Positions 1-10,673 of a DNA stretch of 64,000 nt are shown piece after piece; positions within the stretch are counted from its first letter, which is position 1; each line of letters opens with the position of its first letter. The stretch lies in contig JACRME010000009.1 in assembly GCA_016235045.1 (NCBI GenBank), positions 62,001 to 126,000 on the forward strand, read 5' to 3'. Made by a program: the position numbers and the translations under genes. The stretch is from Nitrosomonadales bacterium (GTDB lineage Bacteria > Pseudomonadota > Gammaproteobacteria > Burkholderiales > Gallionellaceae). Under the pieces are notes generated by a model that made no database searches, was not told the DNA's origin, and was given only the letters and a program-made list of their open reading frames with translations.

Positions 1-1
1 G

Positions 2-679
2 CTGCATGGCGACAGGCTGAATGTGGATGTGCTGCAAAGTCTGTCCTACCCGCGCGCGAAGAATCTGTTGCGCTATTTTCTGCATGCGCAGGGTTCGCCC
101 ATGCCGCAGGCGGCGCAACTCGACGAAATGCTGCTCCAATTGCGCACTGCACGCGGGGATGCAATGGTGTGCGTCGATTTTGGCGGCTGGCAGGTGCGAC
201 GGTACCAGGGCGATATCCATGTTTTTCCCGGGCCGGGCGCATACGATCCCGGGACGGTTTTGCCGTGGACAGGCGAAGCGACTCTGCATTGGGCGGCGAT
301 GGGGTGCGACCTCGCTTTCCGCCGCGACCGGGGGCAGGGGATCAGTCTGGTCAGGCTGCAGCAGGCCCCGGTCACGCTGCGATTGCGCGGCGGCGGCGAA
401 AAATTGCGCCCGCATCCCCATGCAGCGGCACGCAGCATGAAAAACCTGTTGCAGGAACATCGCATTCCGCCCTGGCAACGCGAACGGCTGCCCTTGTTGT
501 ATTGCGGGGAGACGCTTGCGGCGGTCGTCGGGGTCGCCATCGCGGCGGATTTTCAGGCGGCCGATTCAGAGCCAGGAATCGTCGTTTCATTGGCTTCCGG
601 ACAGGGACATGGCTGCCAAAGCCTGCTAGAATCGCGCCCTCAGAATTTTCTGAATTCAAATCACTACTTGGAGAGAAGC
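2..679 (+). CDS. tilS: tRNA(Ile)-lysidine synthase, C-terminal part; no stop codon before ndk
   Basis: This is the 3' part of a gene whose start lies before the window. TilS converts cytidine to lysidine at the wobble base of tRNA-Ile(CAU) in the cytoplasm. The N-terminal ATP-binding (SGGxDS) domain is outside the window. The visible part fits the substrate-binding and C-terminal TilS domains: [13 protein letters not shown] followed by [24 protein letters not shown] is the characteristic TilS_C signature. The protein should end near the GIVVSLASG stretch (about base 600). Instead this frame stays open through the ndk promoter and RBS and into ndk itself in the same frame. The end given here is simply the base before the ndk ATG. 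It may be a real read-through fusion, a lost stop codon, or a sequencing indel. Confidence 0.85.
604..632 (+). promoter_or_regulatory. Predicted sigma70 promoter of ndk (extended -10)
   Basis: The -35-like GGGACA is separated by 17 bases from TAGAAT, which is preceded by TGC, giving an extended -10. It sits about 50 bases before the ndk ATG, inside the open reading frame that continues from tilS. The prediction rests on sequence match only. Confidence 0.5.
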
Positions 680-1105
680 ATGGCTGTCGAACGTACCCTT
701 TCTATCATCAAACCCGATGCCGTGGCGAAGAACGTCATCGGCAAAATCTATTCCCGTTTCGAGACCAACGGCCTGAAGATCGTCGCCGCTCAGATGCGCC
801 ACCTGTCGCGCACCGAAGCCGAAGGTTTCTATGCCGTGCACAAGGCCCGCCCGTTCTTCAAGGACCTGGTCGATTTCATGATCTCCGGCCCGGTCATGAT
901 CCAGGTGCTGGAAGGCCCCGGCGCTGTGCAAAAGAACCGTGACCTGATGGGCGCGACCGATCCGAAGAAGGCCGACAAGGGCACCATCCGCGCCGATTTC
1001 GCCGACAGCATCGATGCCAACGCCGTGCATGGTTCCGATTCCGCCGAAAATGCCAAGATCGAGATCGATTACTTCTTTGGCCCGAAGAACATCTGCTCCC
1101 GTTGA
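680..1105 (+). CDS. ndk: Nucleoside diphosphate kinase
   Basis: Ndk transfers the gamma phosphate from ATP to NDPs and dNDPs through a phospho-histidine intermediate, balancing nucleotide pools. The 141-residue length is standard. The start [15 protein letters not shown] is typical and follows a GGAGAG Shine-Dalgarno. The catalytic histidine lies in NAVHGSDS near residue 118. The gene has its own promoter-like sequence upstream. Its TGA overlaps the rlmN ATG (TGATG), so translation of rlmN is probably coupled to it. The upstream tilS frame enters this gene in phase, so a TilS-Ndk fusion is formally possible. Confidence 0.97.
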   Translation: MAVERTLSIIKPDAVAKNVIGKIYSRFETNGLKIVAAQMRHLSRTEAEGFYAVHKARPFFKDLVDFMISGPVMIQVLEGPGAVQKNRDLMGATDPKKADKGTIRADFADSIDANAVHGSDSAENAKIEIDYFFGPKNICSR

Positions 1106-2184
1106 TGCAAAACCTCCTCGACTTCGATGCGCAACAACTGACTGCCTGGTTTGCGGAGCAGGGCGAAAAGCCCTTCCGCGCCAGGCAGGTGCTGCGCTGG
1201 ATCTACAAAGCCGGGGAGTCCGATTTCGATGCGATGAGCGATCTGGCGATCTCTCTTCGCGAAAAACTGAAACAGATCGCCTGTGTCAAGGCACCCACGG
1301 TGATGCGCGAAGAGACCGCCACCGACGGCACGCGCAAGTGGCTGCTGGATGTGGGGACGGGCAACGCGGTCGAGACCGTGTACATTCCGGAAGAAGACCG
1401 CGGCACCTTGTGCGTGTCGACCCAAGCCGGGTGCGCACTGGATTGCGCGTTCTGCTCCACCGGCAAGCAGGGCTTCAACCGCAACCTCTCCACTGCCGAG
1501 ATCATCGGTCAGGTGTGGTGGGCGAACCACGAACTGGGCAAGAACGCGGAAGGCAATTGGCCGGTCACCAATGTGGTGCTGATGGGTATGGGCGAGCCGC
1601 TGCTGAACTTTGACAGCACCGTGAGCGCCTTGCGTCTGATGCTGGACGACAATGCCTATGGCTTGTCGCGCCGCCGCGTGACGGTCTCCACTTCCGGCGT
1701 GGTTCCGGCGATGGATCGTTTGCGCGACGAGTGTCCGGTGGCACTGGCGATCTCGCTGCATGCGCCCAACGACGAACTGCGCAACGTGCTGGTGCCGATC
1801 AACCAGAAATATCCGCTGCAAGAACTGATGGCGGCCTGCCGCCGCTATCTGGAAAAAGCGCCGCGCGATTTCGTCACCTTCGAGTACGTGATGCTGGCCG
1901 GTGTGAACGACCGCGAGCAGGATGCGCGCGAGCTCATCCGGCTGGTGCGCGACGTGCCGTGCAAATTCAACCTGATCCCGTTCAACCCGTTCCCGCAGGC
2001 GCCGTACCAGCGTTCCGACATGGAGACGGTCAAGCGTTTCCGCGACATCCTGATGCAGGCCGACATCGTCACCACCATCCGCAAGGTGCGTGGCGACGAT
2101 ATTGCGGCGGCATGCGGTCAGTTGGCGGGGCAGGTGCAGGATAAAACAAAAAGAACGCATAGAGTGGTGGAGGCGAGTCAATGA
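1105..2184 (+). CDS. rlmN: Dual-specificity 23S rRNA/tRNA adenine-C2 methyltransferase (radical SAM)
   Basis: RlmN methylates C2 of A2503 in 23S rRNA and A37 in some tRNAs by radical SAM chemistry, through a methyl-cysteine intermediate. The radical SAM cluster motif [15 protein letters not shown] (CX3CX2C) is near residue 120. The glycine-rich GMGEPLLN motif and the late catalytic cysteine (AACGQL, near the C-terminus) are present. Length is 359 residues, as usual. I chose the ATG at 1105 over an in-frame TTG one codon earlier because it overlaps the ndk stop. The following pilF gene overlaps by 4 bases, indicating an operon with coupled translation. Confidence 0.97.
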   Translation: MQNLLDFDAQQLTAWFAEQGEKPFRARQVLRWIYKAGESDFDAMSDLAISLREKLKQIACVKAPTVMREETATDGTRKWLLDVGTGNAVETVYIPEEDRGTLCVSTQAGCALDCAFCSTGKQGFNRNLSTAEIIGQVWWANHELGKNAEGNWPVTNVVLMGMGEPLLNFDSTVSALRLMLDDNAYGLSRRRVTVSTSGVVPAMDRLRDECPVALAISLHAPNDELRNVLVPINQKYPLQELMAACRRYLEKAPRDFVTFEYVMLAGVNDREQDARELIRLVRDVPCKFNLIPFNPFPQAPYQRSDMETVKRFRDILMQADIVTTIRKVRGDDIAAACGQLAGQVQDKTKRTHRVVEASQ

Positions 2185-2945
2185 AGCTAATCAGGCTGGT
2201 AATTATCGCGTCGCTGTTGGCGGGGTGCGCCTCGTCCGGCGGAGGTTCCAAAGGAACGCCGCAGCTGGATCGAACGCGCGCGCAAACGAGCGCCAGATTG
2301 CACACCGAGCTGGCGGCTTCGTATTACGAACGCACCCAATACGCCATTGCGCTGCAGGAGATCGACGTGGCGTTGCGGGCGGATGAGAAATACCCGCCTG
2401 CCTATGCAATGCGCGCATTGGTACGCATGGCGTTGCGCGAAGACATGCAAGCCGATGCGGATTTTCGCCGCAGCCTGGAACTGGACAGCTCGAATTCCGA
2501 GACGCACAACAATTACGGCTGGTTTCTGTGCCAGCGCGGGCGGGCAAAGGAATCTCTCGGGCAATTTCAGGAGGCGGTGAAAAACCCGCTGTATGCCACG
2601 CCCGAAACGGCTTATGTGAATCTGGCCGTGTGTTCCAGGAAGGCGGGGGAAATGAAGGATGTGGAAAACAATCTGCAGCGCGCATTGATCCTGCGCCCGG
2701 GCATGCCGGAGGCGTTGTACGGTCTGGCGGACTACAGTTTCGATAACGGCGACTTCGCCGGGGCAAAATCCTATTTCCTGCGCTTCGCCCAGGTTATTTC
2801 CGAGCTGGATGCCGAGCAGTTGTGGCTGGCGGTGCGGATTGAACGAAAAATGAAAGATCGCAACTCTGAGGCCAGTTACGCCCTTCAGTTGCGCAAACGT
2901 TTCCCGACATCGCGGGAGACCCAACTGCTGTCGCAAGGCGAATAA
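2181..2945 (+). CDS. pilF: Type IV pilus biogenesis lipoprotein PilF/PilW (pilotin, TPR)
   Basis: This is a 254-residue lipoprotein: the signal peptide ends in the lipobox LLAGC, so the mature N-terminal Cys is near residue 16. Several TPR repeats follow, including a canonical [15 protein letters not shown] helix pair. PilF is the outer-membrane pilotin that assists assembly of the PilQ secretin of type IV pili. Its place between rlmN and rodZ, upstream of ispG, is the conserved proteobacterial order. It overlaps rlmN by 4 bases and its stop overlaps the rodZ ATG by one base. A pilU gene elsewhere in the window agrees with a type IV pilus in this organism. Confidence 0.93.
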   Translation: MKLIRLVIIASLLAGCASSGGGSKGTPQLDRTRAQTSARLHTELAASYYERTQYAIALQEIDVALRADEKYPPAYAMRALVRMALREDMQADADFRRSLELDSSNSETHNNYGWFLCQRGRAKESLGQFQEAVKNPLYATPETAYVNLAVCSRKAGEMKDVENNLQRALILRPGMPEALYGLADYSFDNGDFAGAKSYFLRFAQVISELDAEQLWLAVRIERKMKDRNSEASYALQLRKRFPTSRETQLLSQGE

Positions 2946-3898
2946 TGGATATTTCCGACGCTGTTTCCGAATCGAGCAAGAGGGGGGAGCCGGTCAAGCC
3001 GGTGCTTAACGTCGGCCTGACGCTGCGCGAGGCGCGCGAAGGCATGGGCTTGAGCGTGCATGACATTGCCAACCGCATCAAGTTTGCCCCGCGGCAAGTT
3101 GAGGCGCTGGAAGCGAACGATTTTGCCCACCTGCCGAAGGCCACTTTTTTGCGCGGGTTCGTGCGCTGCTATGCGCGCGTGCTGCTGCTGGATGAAGAGT
3201 TGCTGATTGCCGCTTTGCCGGTCGAAACGCACGAGCAGGTGGTTAACAAGGCGCAGTCCGTCACGGTATCCTTTCCGACCGTGTTTGCGCTGCAGAAGGT
3301 CAATCTGTTGTGGCTGGCGGGGGCCCTGGGGGTTGCGTTGCTTCTGGGACTGTTCGTTCTGCTGCAAGGCGGCGAAGACACCGTGCCCGCTGAGGTTGTG
3401 GTGGAGACGATACCTTTGCCGGGGTCGGATGCGGCGGTTTCCGCCGTGCCGGACACCGAGTCGCAGACCATGATCCAGGAGGCGCCGAAAGCGGAGGAAC
3501 CCAAGGTGGCGGAACCGGTCAAGGCCCCGCGACCCGCCGTTGTGACTGTGCCGCAGGCCGCCCCCGCCCCCGCCCCCGCTTCTGTGCCGCAGGTTGCGAC
3601 CGTCACCCCTCCCGTGGCGGAGGTCAAGCCCGCCATTCCGCTGGAAATACTCATGCGCCGTCCGTTGCATTTCGTCGTTGACGAAGCATCATGGGTTGAA
3701 GTGAAAGATGTCAACGGAGTCGTTTTGCTGTCGAGAAACGTGCCGCGCGGTGGGGAAAAATGGATCGGAGGTCCGGGGCGCGCGCCGTATGACGTATCCA
3801 TTTCGAATCCGTCCAAAGTCAGGATTTATTACAAGGGTAATAAAATCGATCTTTCGGCTTATGCCGCGATGGAAATGGCACACCTGAAGGTGAAGTAA
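2945..3898 (+). CDS. rodZ: Cytoskeleton protein RodZ
   Basis: RodZ links MreB to the elongasome and helps set rod shape. The 317-residue protein has an N-terminal helix-turn-helix of the RodZ type ([20 protein letters not shown], about residues 28-90). One membrane segment follows near residues 118-142 ([20 protein letters not shown]), then a periplasmic Pro/Ala/Val-rich linker ([10 protein letters not shown]), then a C-terminal DUF4115 beta domain (about 235-310). The low-complexity linker is common in the family. It lies in the conserved pilF-rodZ-ispG order. Confidence 0.93.
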   Translation: MDISDAVSESSKRGEPVKPVLNVGLTLREAREGMGLSVHDIANRIKFAPRQVEALEANDFAHLPKATFLRGFVRCYARVLLLDEELLIAALPVETHEQVVNKAQSVTVSFPTVFALQKVNLLWLAGALGVALLLGLFVLLQGGEDTVPAEVVVETIPLPGSDAAVSAVPDTESQTMIQEAPKAEEPKVAEPVKAPRPAVVTVPQAAPAPAPASVPQVATVTPPVAEVKPAIPLEILMRRPLHFVVDEASWVEVKDVNGVVLLSRNVPRGGEKWIGGPGRAPYDVSISNPSKVRIYYKGNKIDLSAYAAMEMAHLKVK

Positions 3899-3903
3899 AG
3901 CTT

Positions 3904-5130
3904 ATGAGCCATTCTTTCATTTCGCGTTGTCGCACGCAGTGCGTACATGTGGGCGACGTCGTCATCGGCGGGGGGGCGCCGGTGGTGGTGCAATCCATGA
4001 CCAACACCGATACCGCCGACGCGGAAGGTACCGCGCGCCAGGTTTATGAGTTGGCGCAGGCCGGTTCGGAATTGGTGCGTATCACGGTGAATACGTCAGA
4101 GGCCGCTGTCCAGGTGCCGCGTATCCGCAAGATGCTGGACGATATGGGCTGCGCTGTGCCGCTGATCGGTGATTTTCACTATAACGGGCACCGTTTGCTC
4201 ACCGAGTTTCCGGAATGCGCGCAGGCGCTGGCGAAATACCGCATCAATCCCGGCAATGTGGGCAAGAACCGCAAGGGCGAAGACCAGTTTGCGATGATGA
4301 TCGCGGTCGCCAGACAGTACGACAAGCCGGTGCGCATCGGCGTCAACTGGGGCAGCCTGGACCAGGATCTGGTGGCGCGGCTGATGGACGAAAACGCCAA
4401 ACTGGCGCAACCGAAAGAAGTGGCCGGGATCACGCGCGAGGCGCTGATCGTGTCGGCGCTGGACTCCGCCAAACGCGCCGAAGAGCTCGGTCTGCCGCAC
4501 GACCGCATCGTGCTTTCCTGCAAGGTGAGCGACGTGCAGGACTTGATCGCCGTATACCGGGAATTGGCGCAGCGCTGCGACTATCCGCTGCACCTCGGGC
4601 TGACAGAAGCGGGCATGGGGTCGAAAGGCATCGTTGCTTCCACCGCCGCGCTGGCCGTGCTGCTGCAGCAGGGCATCGGCGACACCATCCGTGTGTCCCT
4701 GACCCCCGCACCCGGCGGTGCGCGCACCGACGAGGTGGTGGTGGCGCAGGAAATATTGCAGACCATGGGATTGCGTTCGTTTGCGCCCATGGTGACTGCC
4801 TGCCCCGGTTGCGGACGCACCACCAGCACGGTGTTCCAGGAACTGGCGCAGGACATCCAGAATCATTTGCGCGCGCAGATGCCGGTGTGGCGCGAGCAAT
4901 ACACGGGGGTGGAGGAGATGACGGTTGCGGTGATGGGCTGCATCGTCAACGGTCCCGGCGAAAGCAAACTGGCGAATATCGGCATCAGCCTGCCGGGGAC
5001 GGGCGAGAGCCCGGCCGCGCCGGTGTACGCGGACGGCGAGAAGGTGACCACCTTGCGCGGCGACCATATCGCCGAGGAATTCACCCGGATCGTCAATGAA
5101 TATGTGGCAAGAAAGTACGCCAGGAAATGA
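3904..5130 (+). CDS. ispG: 4-hydroxy-3-methylbut-2-enyl diphosphate synthase
   Basis: IspG (GcpE) performs the penultimate step of the MEP isoprenoid pathway, converting MEcPP to HMBPP with a [4Fe-4S] cluster. The 408-residue protein starts with the family signature [20 protein letters not shown]. Cluster ligands are seen in TACPGCGRT and in [10 protein letters not shown] near the C-terminus. It begins five bases after rodZ and overlaps hisS by 4 bases. Its product feeds the squalene genes hpnCDE found elsewhere in the window. Confidence 0.97.
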   Translation: MSHSFISRCRTQCVHVGDVVIGGGAPVVVQSMTNTDTADAEGTARQVYELAQAGSELVRITVNTSEAAVQVPRIRKMLDDMGCAVPLIGDFHYNGHRLLTEFPECAQALAKYRINPGNVGKNRKGEDQFAMMIAVARQYDKPVRIGVNWGSLDQDLVARLMDENAKLAQPKEVAGITREALIVSALDSAKRAEELGLPHDRIVLSCKVSDVQDLIAVYRELAQRCDYPLHLGLTEAGMGSKGIVASTAALAVLLQQGIGDTIRVSLTPAPGGARTDEVVVAQEILQTMGLRSFAPMVTACPGCGRTTSTVFQELAQDIQNHLRAQMPVWREQYTGVEEMTVAVMGCIVNGPGESKLANIGISLPGTGESPAAPVYADGEKVTTLRGDHIAEEFTRIVNEYVARKYARK

Positions 5131-6395
5131 GTGAAACACTGCAAGCCGTGCGCGGCATGAACGATATCCTCCCCGAAGAGGCAACGCAGTGGCTGTGGTT
5201 CGAGGACATGGTGCGCGAGTGGCTGGAAACATACGGCTACCGCAATATCCGCATGCCGCTGGTGGAGCCGACCGCGCTGTTCAAGCGCGCCATCGGCGAA
5301 GTCACCGACATTGTCGAAAAAGAGATGTACAGCTTCGAGGACAGCCTCAACGGCGACCAGCTCACGCTGCGTCCGGAAGGCACGGCTTCCTGCGTGCGCG
5401 CTGTGTTGCAGCACAATCTGCTGTATAACGCCCCGCAACGGCTGTGGTATGCGGGGCCGATGTTCCGCCACGAGCGCCCGCAGAAGGGGCGCTATCGCCA
5501 ATTCCACCAGATCGGCGTGGAGGCGCTGGGTTTTGCCGGGCCGGACATCGATGCCGAGCAGATCGTGATGTGCGCGCGCTTGTGGAAGAAACTGGGCATA
5601 CGCGACGTGGGCTTGCAGATCAACACGCTGGGCGATGCGGCATCGCGCCAGCGTCATCGCGAGAAGCTGATCGCCTATTTCGAGCAGCACCAGGACAAGC
5701 TGGACGCGGACGCGCAGCGCCGCCTGTATGCCAACCCGCTGCGGATTCTGGATACCAAGAATCCCGCGATGCAGGAACTGGTGAGTGCGGCGCCGAGACT
5801 GATGGACGAACTGGAAACGGATGCGATCCGGCATTTCGAGGCAGTGCAGGCGATCCTGACGCAACACGGCATTGCGTTCGAGATCAACCCGCGTCTGGTA
5901 CGCGGACTGGATTACTACAACCGCACTGTGTTCGAGTGGGTCACCACGCGTCTCGGTGCGCAGGGTACGATCTGCGCCGGTGGCCGCTTCGACGGCCTGA
6001 TCGCCCAGATCGGCGGCAAGCCCGCGCCGGCCTGCGGTTTCGCCATGGGCGTGGAGCGCCTGCTGGCCCTGTTGCAGGAAGACGGCATGCAGAACCCGGC
6101 GGCGCCGCTGGACGTTTATGTGGTGCATCAGGGTGAGCAGGCACAGGAACTGGCCTGGCGCGTAGCGGAAAACCTGCGCGACGGCGGGGTGCGCGTGCTG
6201 TTGCACTGCGGCGGCGGCAGTTTCAAATCGCAGATGAAAAAGGCGGACGGCAGCGCGGCGGCATGCGCGGTGATCATCGGCGATGATGAGGTGGCGGCTG
6301 ATGCGGTCATGCTCAAGCCCTTGCGGGGTGGCGGAGAGCAGCAGCGCGTCGGGCTGGAAGAGTTGCAGCATAAGGTTCGTGAATTGATCAAGTGA
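5127..6395 (+). CDS. hisS: Histidyl-tRNA synthetase
   Basis: Class II aminoacyl-tRNA synthetase that charges tRNA-His. The 422-residue protein shows motif 2 ([19 protein letters not shown]), the histidine-binding motif [15 protein letters not shown], and motif 3 near [13 protein letters not shown]. The C-terminal anticodon-binding domain follows ([13 protein letters not shown]). It overlaps ispG by 4 bases in the standard proteobacterial cluster. The paralogous regulatory protein HisZ lies 8 kb downstream. Confidence 0.97.
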   Translation: MSETLQAVRGMNDILPEEATQWLWFEDMVREWLETYGYRNIRMPLVEPTALFKRAIGEVTDIVEKEMYSFEDSLNGDQLTLRPEGTASCVRAVLQHNLLYNAPQRLWYAGPMFRHERPQKGRYRQFHQIGVEALGFAGPDIDAEQIVMCARLWKKLGIRDVGLQINTLGDAASRQRHREKLIAYFEQHQDKLDADAQRRLYANPLRILDTKNPAMQELVSAAPRLMDELETDAIRHFEAVQAILTQHGIAFEINPRLVRGLDYYNRTVFEWVTTRLGAQGTICAGGRFDGLIAQIGGKPAPACGFAMGVERLLALLQEDGMQNPAAPLDVYVVHQGEQAQELAWRVAENLRDGGVRVLLHCGGGSFKSQMKKADGSAAACAVIIGDDEVAADAVMLKPLRGGGEQQRVGLEELQHKVRELIK

Positions 6396-6399
6396 GGAA

Positions 6400-7044
6400 A
6401 TGAAAATGTCTAGTTTGGATCTGCAGGAACAGGAACAAATCGATGCGCTGAAGGCGTGGTGGAAAGAGAACGGCAAGTGGGTGATCGGCGCCATGGTGGT
6501 CGGTTTGCTCGGCTTTGCGGGTATCAAGTTCTGGAAAAGCCACCAGGCCGGGCAGGCAGCCGAAGCGGGCAAGCTGTACGTGGAAGTGCTGAAACAGGCT
6601 TCTTCCAACGACGCCAAGCGCATCGGCGACGCGGCGGACGCGCTGGTCAGCCGCTACGGCAGCAGTGCGTATGCGCCGCGTGCGCAACTGTTGGCGGCGC
6701 AAGCCAGCCTGCAGGCGCGGGATGTTGCGCGCGCCACGGTGCAGTTGCAGTGGGTGATCGAGCATGCAAGCGAAACCGGCTTGCAGGATGCGGCGCGACT
6801 GAAGCTGGCGAGTGCGTTGCTGGACGAGAAGAAGTACGACGAGGCGCTTGCGCAACTCGATGCGGCGCATCCCGAATCGTTCACCGGACTTTATTCAGAC
6901 CTGAAAGGCGATGTATTGAGTGCGCAGGGAAAAATTGCCGAAGCGCGTGCGGCTTATCAGCAGGCTTATGACAAGACCGATGCCAAGAGTGCCTATCGCA
7001 ACCTGATCCAGCTAAAGATGGATGGTTTGGGAAGCGCCAAATGA
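6400..7044 (+). CDS. yfgM: YfgM-type membrane-anchored TPR protein (ancillary SecYEG translocon subunit)
   Basis: The protein has 214 residues, with a short cytosolic N-terminus rich in acidic and Gln residues (LDLQEQEQIDALKAWWKENG). One membrane helix (WVIGAMVVGLLGFAGIKFW, about residues 26-45) and a periplasmic TPR-like domain follow. This is the YfgM/TPR_21 architecture. In E. coli YfgM associates with SecYEG and the chaperone PpiD. Placement between hisS and bamB is conserved. The start follows a GAGGAA Shine-Dalgarno, and the stop overlaps bamB by 4 bases. Confidence 0.92.
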   Translation: MKMSSLDLQEQEQIDALKAWWKENGKWVIGAMVVGLLGFAGIKFWKSHQAGQAAEAGKLYVEVLKQASSNDAKRIGDAADALVSRYGSSAYAPRAQLLAAQASLQARDVARATVQLQWVIEHASETGLQDAARLKLASALLDEKKYDEALAQLDAAHPESFTGLYSDLKGDVLSAQGKIAEARAAYQQAYDKTDAKSAYRNLIQLKMDGLGSAK

Positions 7045-8171
7045 TGTTTAACCGTCGATTCCTTGCGCCGATACTGATGTCGCTACTGGCCGGATGCAGC
7101 AGCGACAAGCCTCCGATCGATCCGGCAAAGCTGGTCGATTTCAAGCCGAGCGCCAGGATCGAACTGCGCTGGCATGCCGATATCGGCGATGCGGGCAAGA
7201 GCGTGCTGTTTCCCGCAGTGACGCGCGAGGCGGTGTTTGCGGCGGAGGCCGACGGCAAGCTGTATCGTTTCGATCGCAATACCGGCAAACAGGTCTGGAG
7301 CGTCGATAGCGGTTTCGAAATTACCGGGGGTGTCGGCGCGGGCGACGGGCTGGTGCTGGTCGGCGGCGAAAAGGGCGAACTGGCGGCATTCGACGAAGAT
7401 ACCGGCAAGCAGAAATGGCTGGTGAAGGTATCCAGCGATGTGCTGAGCCCTCCCAGGATAGCCGACGGCGTGGTGGTGGTGCGTACCGGCAATCAGCGGA
7501 TTACCGGTTTGAGCGCGAAAGACGGCGGCCGCTTGTGGCTGTATGAGCGCGCCACGCCCGCCCTCATCGTACGCAGCCACGCCAGCGTGGTGATCCGCAA
7601 CGGCCTGGTCTACGCGGGTTTTGCGGCAGGCAAACTGGCGGCGATCGGACTCAACAACGGCGTGGTCGTGTGGGAATCGGCGGTTTCGCAACCGCGCGGA
7701 AATACCGAATTGGAGCGTATCAGCGACATCACCAGTTTGCCGGTCGTGGACAAGGATCAGGTCTGCGCGGTGGCCTTCCAGGGACGGTTGGCCTGTTTCG
7801 ATGCCGCGCAGGGAGGTACGCTGTGGACGCGCGATATCTCCAGCGATAAGGGCATGGCGCTGTCTGGTAAGACGCTGTATCTCAGCGATACCGACAGCAA
7901 TGTGCTGGCCGTGGACAAAAGCAGCGGCTCATCGGTATGGAAAAACGGCCAGTTCCTGTTGCGCAAAGCGACAGCCCCGTATCCGCTGGACGACTACCTG
8001 CTGATCGGCGACTTCGAAGGCTATCTGCATGCCCTGAAGAGCGATGACGGGAGTCTGGCGGCGCGCTACGAAACGGACGGCAGCGCCATTGTGGTTGCGC
8101 CGGTCACGCTGGGCAAGGGTGCCCTGGTCCAGACCAGCGATGGCGGACTGTATTCGTTCACCATCCGCTAG
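7041..8171 (+). CDS. bamB: Outer membrane protein assembly factor BamB
   Basis: BamB is a lipoprotein of the BAM complex that inserts beta-barrel proteins in the outer membrane. The 376-residue protein has a lipobox LLAGCSS (mature Cys near residue 19). Repeated PQQ-like beta-propeller blades follow (LYRFDRNTGKQVWSV, LAAFDEDTGKQKWLV, LACFDAAQGGTLWTR, VLAVDKSSGSSVWK). The gene lies between yfgM and der as in most proteobacteria. It is relevant to the large porin encoded at 41.8 kb, which must be inserted by BAM. Confidence 0.95.
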   Translation: MMFNRRFLAPILMSLLAGCSSDKPPIDPAKLVDFKPSARIELRWHADIGDAGKSVLFPAVTREAVFAAEADGKLYRFDRNTGKQVWSVDSGFEITGGVGAGDGLVLVGGEKGELAAFDEDTGKQKWLVKVSSDVLSPPRIADGVVVVRTGNQRITGLSAKDGGRLWLYERATPALIVRSHASVVIRNGLVYAGFAAGKLAAIGLNNGVVVWESAVSQPRGNTELERISDITSLPVVDKDQVCAVAFQGRLACFDAAQGGTLWTRDISSDKGMALSGKTLYLSDTDSNVLAVDKSSGSSVWKNGQFLLRKATAPYPLDDYLLIGDFEGYLHALKSDDGSLAARYETDGSAIVVAPVTLGKGALVQTSDGGLYSFTIR

Positions 8172-8177
8172 AACAAG

Positions 8178-9575
8178 ATGCTGCCAACACTCGTACTGGT
8201 CGGACGTCCCAACGTTGGAAAATCCACACTTTTCAACCGCCTTACGCGCAGCCGCGATGCGCTGGTAGCCGATTTGCCGGGATTGACGCGCGACCGCCAC
8301 TACGGACGGGGGCGCGTGGGCGAACGGCCTTATCTGGTGGTGGATACCGGCGGTCTGGAACCGGTAGCCAAGGAAGGCATCCTGCACGAGATGGCGAAAC
8401 AGACGCGGCAGGCGGTGGACGAGGCGGATCTGGTGCTGTTCATTGTTGACGGTCGCGACGGTCTGACCCCGCACGACAGGATCATCGCCACGCAACTACG
8501 CAAGACCGGGCGACCAGTCCTGCTGCTGGTCAACAAGGCCGAAGGCATGCGGAGCGAGCGCATCACGGCGGATTTCCACGAACTCGGTCTCGGTACGCCT
8601 ATCCCGATTTCGTCTGCGCATGGCGACAACGTTGCCGAGATGATCGAGGTTGCTCTGGACGAGCTCCCTCCCGCAGAGCCTGAAGTCGAAGAAAAATCCG
8701 ATCATCCCAAACTGGCCATCGTGGGGCGTCCGAATGTAGGCAAATCCACGCTGGTCAATGCCATTCTCGGCGAGGAACGCGTCATCGCGTTCGACCAGCC
8801 GGGCACGACGCGCGATTCCATCTACATCGACTTCGAGCGCGGCGGCAAGCAGTACACCATTATCGACACCGCCGGCGTGCGCCGTCGCGGCAAAGTCGAC
8901 GAGGCGATCGAGAAATTCTCGGTGGTGAAGACGCTGCAGGCCATCGAGGATGCCAACGTGGTGGTGCTGGTGGTGGATGCACGCGACCAGATCACCGAGC
9001 AGGATGCCCACCTGGCCGACTTTGTGCTGCAAGCCGGGCGCGCGCTGGTGCTGGCGGTCAACAAATGGGACGGGCTGGACGAATACAAGCGCGACACGAC
9101 CAAGCGCGACATCGAACGCAAGCTGCATTTCCTGAACTTTGCCAAACACCACTTCATTTCCGCACTGAACGGCACGGGCGTCGATGCGTTGCTGAAATCG
9201 GTGAATCAGGCCTATACCGCGGCAATGGCCAAGTTGCCTACACCGCAACTGACCCGCGTGCTGGAAGAGGCCATACAGAAGCAACAGCCGCCGCGCGTGG
9301 GCAGTTTCCGCCCCAAGATGCGCTATGCCCACCAGGGCGGCAGCAATCCTCCGCTCATCATTATCCACGGCAGTGCGCTGGATAAAGTGCCGGACAGTTA
9401 TAGCCGTTACCTGGAAAAAACCTTCTGCGATGCCTTCAAGCTCCAGGGCACGCCGCTGCGTATCGAATACAAATCCGGCAAGAATCCCTTCGCCGAGAAA
9501 AAACACGTCCTTACCGAGAGTGAGCAACGTGCAGCCCATCGCGCCCGAATCCGCGGGCGCAGGCTGTACGGCTGA
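8178..9575 (+). CDS. der: Ribosome biogenesis GTPase Der (EngA)
   Basis: Der has two tandem GTPase domains and a C-terminal KH-like domain, and acts in 50S subunit maturation. In this 465-residue protein the two P-loops are [12 protein letters not shown] (near residue 9) and [12 protein letters not shown] (near residue 183). The G4 motifs are NKAEG and NKWDG. The KH-like region follows from about residue 355. Start at ATG six bases after bamB. Confidence 0.97.
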   Translation: MLPTLVLVGRPNVGKSTLFNRLTRSRDALVADLPGLTRDRHYGRGRVGERPYLVVDTGGLEPVAKEGILHEMAKQTRQAVDEADLVLFIVDGRDGLTPHDRIIATQLRKTGRPVLLLVNKAEGMRSERITADFHELGLGTPIPISSAHGDNVAEMIEVALDELPPAEPEVEEKSDHPKLAIVGRPNVGKSTLVNAILGEERVIAFDQPGTTRDSIYIDFERGGKQYTIIDTAGVRRRGKVDEAIEKFSVVKTLQAIEDANVVVLVVDARDQITEQDAHLADFVLQAGRALVLAVNKWDGLDEYKRDTTKRDIERKLHFLNFAKHHFISALNGTGVDALLKSVNQAYTAAMAKLPTPQLTRVLEEAIQKQQPPRVGSFRPKMRYAHQGGSNPPLIIIHGSALDKVPDSYSRYLEKTFCDAFKLQGTPLRIEYKSGKNPFAEKKHVLTESEQRAAHRARIRGRRLYG

Positions 9576-9628
9576 TTGGGTTTTGTGTCATTATTTTGCC
9601 GGTTAGTTTTTGTCGGGATAGTTGAAGC

Positions 9629-10330
9629 ATGAGCCAATCGAAAAACGAAATGAGCGGGTTGTTGGCGGAACTGGCGAGCGAGGCAACGCAGAAGCTGGAG
9701 GCGCAACGTGCGCAGCAGCAGGATCGCCACACGATGACGCAAAACGTGAATGCCGCTTTGGAACGCACTTTTCAGTTCTTCAACCTCTTTACCAAGCACC
9801 TGAATGCGCTCGAGCCGGACATTCCCCGCATCTATGCGCTGGACGGCAAAGCCCAGTTTTCCCCATTGAAATGGAAGAGCGGACTGGTGGAATACCGCAA
9901 ACAGAGCCTGGCGGATAACGCTTTGATGGATCATGTGTTTTTTCAGGTTCGCCTGACCGTGCCCGGACCCGTTAGCGTGAACCGGCGCTGGGAAGTGTTC
10001 GATGAATTCAAGAAAGACGTGCAGTCTTTCGGCCTGAAGACGAAGGAGGATTTGCACGAACTGTGGCGGAACCGGACTCAGAAGGCTACCTTTCAGGTCA
10101 CGCTGGAGCCCGAGTTCCTGATTTGCATGCGTTTTCAGGGCAATTATGCGGAAGGCTGCGTCGACCTCGTCTGTAACAACCTGGACGGCTTTGGCGAGAT
10201 GAAGGCCAAGCTGAACCCCAAGCTTCTGCAGGGCGGCATGTTTGACGATATCGGCCGTTTCCTGATGGGGCGCGCCAGTACGCTGCCTCAAGGGCTGGAT
10301 CTCACCCGGGATTTTTCGCGGAATATATGA
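9629..10330 (+). CDS. Uncharacterised protein, 233 aa
   Basis: I do not recognise a named family. The protein is cytosolic by appearance, with no signal peptide or membrane segment. The first 50 residues are rich in Gln, Glu and Ala ([20 protein letters not shown]) and could form a coiled coil. The rest is mixed alpha/beta with conserved-looking aromatic residues ([38 protein letters not shown]-like). It lies in the same direction as der and hfq, with 53 and 112 bases between. Codon use resembles its neighbours, so it is probably a resident gene. Confidence 0.8.
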   Translation: MSQSKNEMSGLLAELASEATQKLEAQRAQQQDRHTMTQNVNAALERTFQFFNLFTKHLNALEPDIPRIYALDGKAQFSPLKWKSGLVEYRKQSLADNALMDHVFFQVRLTVPGPVSVNRRWEVFDEFKKDVQSFGLKTKEDLHELWRNRTQKATFQVTLEPEFLICMRFQGNYAEGCVDLVCNNLDGFGEMKAKLNPKLLQGGMFDDIGRFLMGRASTLPQGLDLTRDFSRNI

Positions 10331-10442
10331 GTCAATCCGGCAGGACGCAGGGGCTGAAGGCGGCGGTAATGCGCCACGACTCTTCCGTATCGGCGGGTTT
10401 TCCAGTACAGTAGCCGCCCCAAGAACAACAAGAGCTGACATC

Positions 10443-10673
10443 ATGAGTACAAAAGGGCAACAACTACAAGACCCGTTCCTGAACGCACTGCGTAAGGAAC
10501 ATGTGCAGGTCGCCATTTATCTGGTCAACGGCATCAAGCTGCAGGGCCAGGTCGAATCGTTCGATCAATATGTGGTGCTGTTGAAGAACACCGTCACCCA
10601 GATGGTCTACAAGCACGCCATCTCAACTATTGTTCCCGCACGCGCAGTCACTATTCCTTTCGACGCAGAGTAA
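10443..10673 (+). CDS. hfq: RNA chaperone Hfq
   Basis: Hfq is a hexameric Sm-like protein that pairs small RNAs with mRNAs. This 76-residue copy has the full Sm core: the Sm1 region ([31 protein letters not shown]) and Sm2 motif (YKHAIST). It has only a very short C-terminal tail, as in many betaproteobacteria. It is preceded by about 110 noncoding bases that should hold its promoter. Its TAA overlaps the hflX ATG (TAATG), so hfq-hflX-hflK-hflC form one operon, as in E. coli. Confidence 0.98.
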   Translation: MSTKGQQLQDPFLNALRKEHVQVAIYLVNGIKLQGQVESFDQYVVLLKNTVTQMVYKHAISTIVPARAVTIPFDAE

